From Peromyscus leucopus (taxonomy: Eukaryota > Chordata > Mammalia > Rodentia > Cricetidae): DNA of 64,000 nucleotides. The stretch is taken from assembly GCF_004664715.2 (NCBI RefSeq), contig NC_051083.1, forward strand, positions 95,695,920 to 95,759,919, in the 5' to 3' direction. Below the pieces are notes generated by a model, which made no database searches, was not told where the DNA came from, and saw only the letters and a program-made list of their open reading frames with translations. The position numbers and the translations under genes were made by a program. Below are positions 56,864 through 64,000 of the stretch, piece after piece; position 1 is the stretch's first letter, and every line of letters begins with the position of its first letter.

Positions 56864-57221
56864 TGTGGAGGCCCACAAAGGTTCCCTAGTGAGAACTGAG
56901 CTTGCTTTACCCAGCAGGGCTGCATTAGAGCATTGCTTGACCACGTGCATGGTTTCCAGGTGATTGGAAGGGTCTACACTTGGATGAACTAGGGGGAGGT
57001 CTTTTGCTCCACCCCTTGGCATTCCTATAAAAGACCCTTTAGAAGAGACAGAAAGGGCTGGTGGATACGGATCCAGGCCCTCCTGAGCTATCCTGCGTTT
57101 CTACCTGTTTCTTTCCCCCTCTATCTTTCTATCTAAATATTTTTCATTTCTCCCTCTTCAAGACTCCTGGGGAAAAAGTGAAAGGGGGCCTCCCACAGAG
57201 AAATGAGTAGGTCCCCCCACA
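56864..57221 (+). mobile_element. IAP-like (class II) solo LTR
   Basis: TGTGGAGGCCCACAAAGG start and GGTCCCCCCACA end. A perfect 6-bp duplication AGGGAT lies at 56858-56863 and 57222-57227. TATA box CTATAAAAGACCC near 57026, then a CT-rich tract. The layout is of IAP/ERVK type; the family name is inference. Confidence 0.88.
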
Positions 57222-57384
57222 AGGGATACACATAATGTTTAAATTGTATACATACATATATACCAATTATATTATATATGTATGTGTTATCAACATGTAT
57301 ACTTTATAATTACAGTAAATCTGCTATTTAAGAGAGAAACTTTGCTTGCTTTTTAACTTAAATATGCCCCCCTTTTCTTGTTTT

Positions 57385-57503
57385 TTTTTTATTATGTGTT
57401 CATATAGTATCACTATGTAGCTCTAGCTGGCTTGGAAGTCATGATTCTCCTGCCTCAGCATTCACAGTACACAGATTATAGGTATGTGCCACCATGCACA
57501 TAC
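57385..57503 (-). mobile_element. old B1-like SINE
   Basis: Antisense GTATCACTATGTAGCTCTAG, GATTATAGGTATGTGCCACC. Confidence 0.75.
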
Positions 57504-58018
57504 CTATATAGTTATAAAATGTACTTATTTTAGAAGTAAACTAGAAGAGAGCGGAGACAGAAAAGAGAGAGATGTACATAGATGAAAAAGATAATAATAG
57601 CCCTGAAAGAAAGAACTTCCCTAAGGAGAAATGGGGAAAATGATAGATCTGGAGCTGATGACCAGAGCAGAAAGATGGAAGGCACAGGCAAAAACAAAAT
57701 GATCCCAAAGCTGAGAGGGGAAGCTGGATCAGACACAGGGCAGAAGACATGGACTCTCAGGGATGGAGAATAGATGTATTTTTATTAGATGAGGATGCAA
57801 CTGAGTCAGGCAGACCAGAGATTGAAAAACAGGCAGAGCCCAAGGAAGATGGGTTAGAGGTGCGAGCTGAGAGGAGAAGAGGTGGATAAAAGTTTGTTAT
57901 CAGATGCCCTTGGTTACCTGACCTGGCTCAATCCTCTTCCCATTTCTTTTTGCCATTTAAGAGCATAGAAAGAAAGGAAGGAAGGAAGGGCGGAGGAAGC
58001 AAGCAAGCAAGCCAACAT
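57504..58018. other. GA-rich unique DNA
   Basis: Purine-rich on the plus strand, with (GGAA)n/(GCAA)n at 57967-58011. No repeat family was recognised. Confidence 0.4.
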
Positions 58019-58160
58019 AGGCCTGTGAAGTGGCTCAGTGTGAAGCCTGATAATCTGAGTTCCATCCTTGAGATCCACATGAAAGAATGGACTTTCACAA
58101 GTTGTCCTCTGACCTTCACATGTGTGTGCACCCCACAAATAAATACACACATGTATGTGT
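58019..58160 (+). mobile_element. B3-type SINE
   Basis: GGCCTGTGAAGTGGCTCAGT, ACAAGTTGTCCTCTGACCTT, AAATAAATACACACATG. Confidence 0.85.
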
Positions 58161-58475
58161 GTAATTCAAAGAAAAACATTGTTTAATAACCAAGTCCCAA
58201 ACTGTAATACATAGAGCACAGACTCATAATGCCTTACCTATGTCCTTTGTGACTACATGTGCTTTGAAATTTCAGAATTGTTTGGATTTCATAAATCTAG
58301 TACAAACCTATACTAAACATACTGAGTTGGATCTGGGGCAATACTTCAACATCAGACATTAATATTTTCCTGTGAGATGAATGATTTGGTCTATATTCTG
58401 GGATGTATGAGCACTATATGTAGCCTCAGGGAAATTCTGCTTAAATTTGGCATGGTCCCAAAAATATTTTGTATG
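58161..58475. other. unique or very old noncoding DNA
   Basis: Some phrases look like an old DNA-transposon-type repeat, but I cannot name a family. Confidence 0.3.
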
Positions 58476-58612
58476 TGAGCTGGACATGGTGGTACATATC
58501 TTTAACCTCAGCACTCAGGAGGCAAATAGCTCTCAGTGAGTTTGAGGCCAGCCTGTCTATATATATCAAATTCCAAGCCAACCAGAGCCGTCTCAACCAT
58601 GTCTCAAACACA
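58476..58612 (+). mobile_element. B1 SINE (diverged)
   Basis: GAGCTGGACATGGTGGTACA, TTAACCTCAGCACTCAGGAG, GTGAGTTTGAGGCCAGCCTG. Confidence 0.88.
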
Positions 58613-59112
58613 ATTTTTTATACCAATTTATTTCAAAGCTCTTGGTTCCAGAGCCTGGAAACACTGCTTATGTCTTGCTTTTGAAGTAAAGTCATGGAAC
58701 CCTGCTGTCTGATTTTGACTATTGATACATTTTTGTGTGTATGTTTGAAATATGTTTTTAAAACATTTGAATTGCTTAGGGCTGTGTCCTTTCTGAAAGG
58801 ACACATGGCAGAGGACTGGGTTTGTGGCAAGGTTCCAAACACCTGCTGGACAGATTCAACTTGATCTAGCCCTCCCATGCTCATTATTTGTTAATCTTGC
58901 CTTTAAAAAAGCAACAGATGCTCTTCTGGCTGGGGACGTTAATCTGGAGATGAATATAAAGAAGAGTTAGGCTACAATACTGGTTGTACATAGGGAAAAT
59001 CCATTCCTTCCTCTATTAATCAATTCAACAAATATTTTTAGAGATACCTAGCACTGCAAATAGCTGAGAAGCACCATAGGAACAAAATTCTCTCCCTGCC
59101 ATAGAGAAATCT
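58613..59112. other. unique DNA with a short old repeat
   Basis: CAATTCAACAAATATTTTTA near 59020 is typical of old mammal-wide repeat ends. Otherwise nothing was recognised. Confidence 0.35.
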
Positions 59113-59116
59113 GTAG

Positions 59117-59800
<684 letters not shown>

Positions 59801-59868
59801 TATATATATATATCTCAATGGTAGGATGCTTACCTAGTATGCATGAGGCCCCAAGTTCAATTCCCAGC

Positions 59869-59913
<45 letters not shown>
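59869..59913 (+). repeat. (CA)n microsatellite
   Basis: CA run at the tail of the ID/B4-like SINE. Confidence 0.97.
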
Positions 59914-59915
<2 letters not shown>

Positions 59916-59916
<1 letters not shown>

Positions 59917-60629
59917 TAGAAATCCCTAATCTGGTGGAAGAGACCAGTTACTGTGGACTAATGCTTTTGTACACTGGTTTTGGTCTGAGCAGCTGTGAAC
60001 CAGGCGGGACACAGGAAAACTTCAACTACAACCAGTTGCTCATATACACCTTTAGATGAAGTAATAGTTCATGTGCTACAGGAAAGGTACTGAAGACAGC
60101 AGAAACACTAAACAGATGTTCTCTCTACCTTAATATGGCATGGAATTCTTAATAGAAGAGCCAGGGCAATGCAGGTCACTTTGATGCTTTGTCATCTAAA
60201 GTGGCAAGCTGGTGCTACTGATTCCTAGCCTAGGGTGCTTAAAGCTTCTTTAAATTACTTTTCTGAGATACTGAGAGCTTTCTCTGTACACAAAGGGAAC
60301 AATATAAGGCAATGTTAGGTGTCTTCCAGTGCTTAATGATTGCATCATCTTGTATGGTCCTCTGAGCAAAGAGTAGTGATATCCTGCAGGATATTTTAAA
60401 ACATTATTAAGAGTCCCTAATGCAGACTGTCCTGCCCCAATAGCATCCTTCATCAAAGAGAAGGGCTTTGTCTGAAACCAAGCCAAAGTTTCTCAATGAC
60501 TGGGGGATCGTGGTTAAGTTCTTCCTTAACCTAGCCTGTGTCAGCTTGGCCTGGGACTATGATGGAGGTTATTCATGTAAATTAGAATGTATCAGGGTTT
60601 TTATGTTTTAAAGGTTTGTTGTTATGATT
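59916..60629. other. unique noncoding DNA
   Basis: No repeat family was recognised. A 78-codon minus-strand ORF (60250-60486) has no recognisable domain. Confidence 0.35.
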
Positions 60630-60783
60630 TTTAATCATGTGTATATGCCTGTGTCTCTATCTGTGTCTGAGTATGTACTTGTGAGCCCAGGTGCCAGTGG
60701 ATCCAGAGACATTGGAGACCCAACTTGGGTTTTTTGCAAGAGCAGTACCCATTCTTAACAGCTAGGTCATCTCTCCAACCCCA
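60630..60783 (-). mobile_element. B3-type SINE
   Basis: Antisense CAGGTGCCAGTGGATCCAGA, TTTTTTGCAAGAGCAGTACC, AGCTAGGTCATCTCTCCAAC. Confidence 0.85.
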
Positions 60784-60824
60784 GAATGTAACAGCTTTTA
60801 AATGAAAAGTACTTTGCATTTGTC

Positions 60825-61225
60825 TTAGCAGAATGCTGCCATAGCAGAATGGTGGAAATGGGATAATTTATAAAGGGAAAGAGTTTACTTTAGCTCCTAG
60901 TTCTGGAGGCTGCAGATTCAAAACTGCAGTGGTAGCATCTAGTGAGAGCCTGGGACTACTTCCTCCTGTGGTGAGAACCCAGAAGGGCAAGTGTTGCTTT
61001 ACAGAAACTTGCTTTTATGGAAGCTAATCCAGTCCCATGGGATTAAGAATTCACTTCCATGAGAATTAACCTAGCTCAGGGAAACAAACAGTAATCCCTC
61101 AGGAGGGTGGAGGCCCTATGACCCAAACATCTCTTACGGGTCCCTCAACCTTTCACCCTGTTATACTAGAAGCCAAATTTCAGTTTAATTTTGGGAGAGG
61201 AAAGGTCACATTCAAGCCAAAAGAG
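60825..61225 (-). mobile_element. old MaLR LTR (MST/MLT1-like)
   Basis: Antisense ATAATTTATAAAGGGAAAGA, CTAGTTCTGGAGGCTGCAGA, GGCCCTATGACCCAAAC and TCAGTTTAATTTTGGGAGAG in MaLR order. Confidence 0.65.
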
Positions 61226-61681
61226 CACTCACTCAGTGTTGGCAGCTGTAATTTATGATTATCTCCTGGCCAAGTAGTGCTGCAGTTTGAATGAAGTCTA
61301 CAGCTCAAGGGGCTGAGCTTTGGTTTGGGAAGACAGTCCACATAGAGGTCTGTAGATCTCCTAAAGCTACCCTAGGAAAGAGAAGGAGGCTGAGCCACGA
61401 ATGCCCCTCCAATTCCAGTAAATTACAGTTAAGAAAGCCACCAGTGAGCTCCTTGTTGGTAAACTCAATGGGTTTCTTTCAAGCCCGTATCTTCTCTTAT
61501 CAGTTATCGTTGGTATTGTTGAGCCTTCTTTTCTCTCCTTCGAGACAGATTGGCTTACACACTTGGCAGCTTTCCTCTTCCCTCTGGCCACTCCTTGGTA
61601 AGTGCTTTATCCTCCATCTCTCTATTAAGTGCAGCTGATCTTTGGGATTTTGTCCTAGGAAGACTTCCATTCTCTTACAAC
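61226..61681. other. unique noncoding DNA
   Basis: No recognised family. Confidence 0.4.
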
Positions 61682-61690
61682 ACACTCTCC

Positions 61691-62159
61691 TGTTGGGAAT
61701 ATTATTTTAAGGTGTGTTACTTTTGTTTATGTTGCATTTGTTTAACTCTGTGAAATTGTGTTACTGTGCCTGTCTACAACACAGCTGAACTGCCAATAGC
61801 AAGGCAGGAGAAAGGACAGGCAGGGCTGACAGGCGGAGAGAATAAATAGAAGGGGAAATCTGGGAGAAAGGGAAGAAGGAGCGAGAGAACAAGGAGGGAG
61901 GACTTCAGGGGCCAGCCACCCAGTCACCCAGCTACCTAGCTATATAGCCAGACACAGAGTAAGAAGGACAGAAAAGGTATACAGAAATAGAAAAAGGTAA
62001 AAACCCAGAGGCAAAAGACATATGGGTTAATTTAAAGTTAAGAAAAGCTGGCTAGAAACAAGCCAAGCTAAGGCCAGTCATTTATAAATAAGAATAAGCC
62101 TCTGTGTGATTTATTTGGGATCTGTGGTAGACCCTCCAAAAGAGCAAAAACCTCCAACA
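61691..62159 (+). mobile_element. mys-like ERV solo LTR
   Basis: Perfect 6-bp terminal inverted repeats (TGTTGG...CCAACA). ACACTCTCC flanks both sides (61682-61690 and 62160-62168). TATA-like GAATAAATAGAAGG lies near 61840. The R-U5-like block TAAGAATAAGCCTCTGTGTG is shared with 47438-48476. Confidence 0.92.
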
Positions 62160-62321
62160 ACACTCTCCCCTGGGCAATCTTTTTTATACCCTTAGTCTCA
62201 TTGAACCATATGCCAATGACTACAAAATCTCTAGCCCAGATCTCTCTTCTGAGCTGCAATGCCCATAGAACTGGGTAGCAACCAGACATTTCCACATAGA
62301 TGTCTTGTTTGTTTCGTTTTT

Positions 62322-62487
62322 TGGGTTTTTTTTTTTTTTTTTTTTTGCGACAGGTTTTCTCTGTGTAGCTTTGGAGCCTGTCCTGGAACTCACTTTGTAG
62401 ACCAGGCTGGCCTCGAAATCACAGAGATCCACCTGCCTCTGCCTCCCAAGTGCTGGGATTAAAGGCATGCGCCACCACTGCCCGGCT
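62322..62487 (-). mobile_element. B1 SINE, cricetid type
   Basis: Poly(T), TTTGGAGCCTGTCCTGGAAC, TTGTAGACCAGGCTGGCCTC, CACCACTGCCCGGC. The flanks CACATAGATG and CACATAGACG are a slightly diverged duplication. Confidence 0.95.
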
Positions 62488-62714
62488 CACATAGACGTTT
62501 TATAAGCATCTCAAACTCTACAGAGTTCCAATTCAGCATACTCACCTTACTCCACCTGTGCAAAGAAAACCCCTTATTCCTTTGCCTGTAATCACTATCT
62601 GCTTCTCCTACTCCACATCCAAGTCAATGATATGTAGGTAGTTCTACTTCTAGAATATAAGCTGTTTCTACAATCATCAGCACTATGTAAAACACTGTCA
62701 TCTCTCACTTGTAA

Positions 62715-62715
<1 letters not shown>

Positions 62716-62760
<45 letters not shown>
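62716..62760 (+). repeat. (TG)n microsatellite
   Basis: Uninterrupted TG run. Confidence 0.98.
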
Positions 62761-62761
<1 letters not shown>

Positions 62762-62872
62762 GGTCTTTGAAATGGGATCTCACTGTAGAGTCACAACTGG
62801 CCTTGAACTCAAAATCTACTTGCCTTAGCCCCCTCAGTGCTGGAATAAAGATGTGTGATATTATGTCTGGCT
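62762..62872 (-). mobile_element. old B1-like SINE
   Basis: Antisense GGGATCTCACTGTAGAGTC, AACTGGCCTTGAACTCAAAA, CAGTGCTGGAATAAAGATGT. Confidence 0.8.
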
Positions 62873-62964
62873 CTTTTGTAACAGCTTTTTAAATGGATCA
62901 TCTCCCATCTACTTTTTTAAACTCTAAAGCCAGAGTTTTCTGCAAAGGCAAAAATAAACAGTTT

Positions 62965-63080
62965 TGGCTGAGCATATTGGCTCCCATTTGTAATTCCAGT
63001 GCTTGATGGGCAGAGGCAGAAGGATCAGGGATGCAAGACAAGTTTGGCACTAGCCTCATGAGACTGTTTCAACCCCTGGC
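62965..63080 (+). mobile_element. old B1-like SINE
   Basis: TGGCTGAGCATATTGGCTCC, TGTAATTCCAGTGCTTGATG, GGCAGAGGCAGAAGGATCAG. Confidence 0.7.
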
Positions 63081-63140
63081 TCCTCCCTCTCTGAAAAAAA
63101 AAATAGAGCTCACTTCGTTGGTTACAATATTTTGATAATG

Positions 63141-63242
63141 AGGCTGGTACGTAGCTCAGTAGTACAAAGGTTGCCTGACATGCACAACACTCTATATTTA
63201 ATCCCTAACAACAACAGCAACAACAACAACACCACACACACA

Positions 63243-63281
<39 letters not shown>
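63141..63281 (+). mobile_element. ID/B4-like SINE with (CA)n tail and duplication
   Basis: GGCTGGTACGTAGCTCAGTA, GTTGCCTGACATGCAC, a CAA-rich part, then (CA)n at 63232-63281. A perfect 12-bp duplication ATTTTGATAATG lies at 63129-63140 and 63282-63293. Confidence 0.85.
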
Positions 63282-63283
<2 letters not shown>

Positions 63284-63339
63284 TTTGATAATGCGTCGGT
63301 TTGTAGGCAAAATGATCGCATCTTATATTTACAAAATAT

Positions 63340-63450
63340 ATAGTGAGTGTCAGCCATTCTCTGAGATATGCATTGCTGGCAACATCAAGGAACTGAGGCC
63401 CAGCAACAAGTGTGTGAGGGGGTGTAACTGGATCATCCAGCCTTAGCAGA
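63340..63450 (+). mobile_element. MIR SINE fragment
   Basis: GGAACTGAGGCCCAGCAACA, GTGTGTGAGGGGGTGTAAC. Confidence 0.6.
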
Positions 63451-63584
63451 ATGTTGACTGGACTGCCCCAGCCAGCAGCTTAATTGTAACCTGAGCAAGG
63501 ATACTCAGATAAGCCACTTCTGGATTCCTGACCTTTAGATACAGAATGAGATGATAAATTGTTATTTCAAGATAACAGCTGGGG

Positions 63585-63715
63585 ACCAGGCAAGATGGTT
63601 TAGTGAGTAAGGACATTTTCTGCGAAGCATGATGACCCCATGGAGGAAAGAGAGAACCAGTTCCCATGGGCTTACCAGAGCACACACAGACCCACACAAA
63701 TAAACAAAGGTTAAC
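63585..63715 (+). mobile_element. B3-type SINE
   Basis: GGCAAGATGGTTTAGTGAGT, GATGACCCCATGGAGGAAAG, GAGAGAACCAGTTCCCATGG. Confidence 0.85.
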
Positions 63716-63723
63716 AAAAAAGT

Positions 63724-63850
63724 GGCTGGGCATGGTGGTGCACACCTTTAATCACAGAACTCAGAAAGCAGAGACGGTAGATCTCTGTGAATTTGAGGCC
63801 ACTTTAGTCTAGACAATAAGACCCTATCTCAAACAAAACAAAACAAAAAA
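63724..63850 (+). mobile_element. B1 SINE
   Basis: GGCTGGGCATGGTGGTGCAC, ATCTCTGTGAATTTGAGGCC, CCCTATCTCAAACAAAAC. Confidence 0.92.
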
Positions 63851-64000
63851 CCAAGTAGGGGAGAAACTTGCTATACAGCAGCGGATAAGTAATTTATCAC
63901 TGTACTGTGTAACTTAAAACTTTATTCACACATTGATTTATTCATTCACTCAACCAATATGGAAGGAATGGCAAATAGGCACTAGTCATCACGCTGGTGT
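63851..64000. other. unique DNA or old repeat end
   Basis: TTTATTCATTCACTCAACCA resembles an old mammal-wide repeat end; truncated by the window edge. Confidence 0.3.

Noticed and set aside
56609..57022. 137-codon minus-strand ORF
   Set aside because: It runs antisense through a MaLR LTR and an IAP-like LTR, so chance openness is the simplest reading.
58161..58475. Old DNA transposon
   Set aside because: Vague resemblance only; terminal repeats and a family match could not be established by eye.
60250..60486. 78-codon minus-strand ORF with protein-like composition
   Set aside because: No family was recognised and there is no supporting exon or promoter signal. A protein search and RNA reads would decide.

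Overview
This window is mammalian nuclear DNA, most likely from a cricetid rodent (deer mouse, vole or hamster group). It is packed with rodent SINEs (B1, B2, B3, B4/RSINE1-like, a few ID), rodent L1 3' ends, rodent MaLR LTRs (MT/ORR1-type), CA/TG microsatellites, and older mammal-wide repeats (MIR, L2, L1M, MLT1). The cricetid assignment rests on the B1 sequence variants, a young L1 3' UTR, and mys-like endogenous-retrovirus LTRs. It is inference from memory of these families, not a database result. No protein-coding exon, tRNA, rRNA or CRISPR array could be supported. The only gene-derived sequence is a dead processed copy of Map1lc3b (LC3B) at 59143-59800.

Layout. 1-5.1 kb: mostly unique DNA holding a 3-kb minisatellite (1234-4231) made of interleaved 44-bp and 46-bp monomers. 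5.1-9.2 kb: a rodent LTR, then a minus-strand, ORF-less, mys-like proviral structure with polypurine tract and primer-binding site. 9.2-16 kb: scattered SINEs, an MT LTR and unique DNA. 16-18.5 kb: two old MLT1-type LTRs, one split by a younger LTR. 18.5-23.5 kb: mainly unique DNA with two B1s and an LTR. 23.6-25.4 kb: a MaLR element with both LTRs and internal sequence, then a fragment of another LTR. 25.5-32 kb: SINE clusters, including a B2 and an ID inserted at the same target. 32-34.1 kb: L1 remnants with two MaLR LTRs and a 60-bp microinversion. 34-39.4 kb: SINEs, a B3 split by a 300-bp LTR-like insert, an ancient L1M piece and a small intact-looking solo LTR. 39.4-46 kb: mostly unique DNA with MIR, L2 and MaLR relics. 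46-52 kb: L1 and B3, a nested pair of ERV LTRs, an L1M 3' UTR and a young L1 3' UTR. 52-59 kb: dense SINE nests, an old L1 3' end, two MaLR LTRs and an IAP-like solo LTR. 59-64 kb: the LC3B pseudogene sitting inside a SINE, an old MaLR, another solo LTR and more SINEs.

There is no gene network to describe. The sequence reads as intergenic or deep intronic DNA whose history can be followed through nested insertions and target-site duplications. Candidate functional signals are limited to two CTCF-core matches, several G-quadruplex-capable tracts, a Z-DNA-prone alternating tract, an ETS-motif-bearing tandem array, and unique AT-rich blocks that could be conserved noncoding elements.
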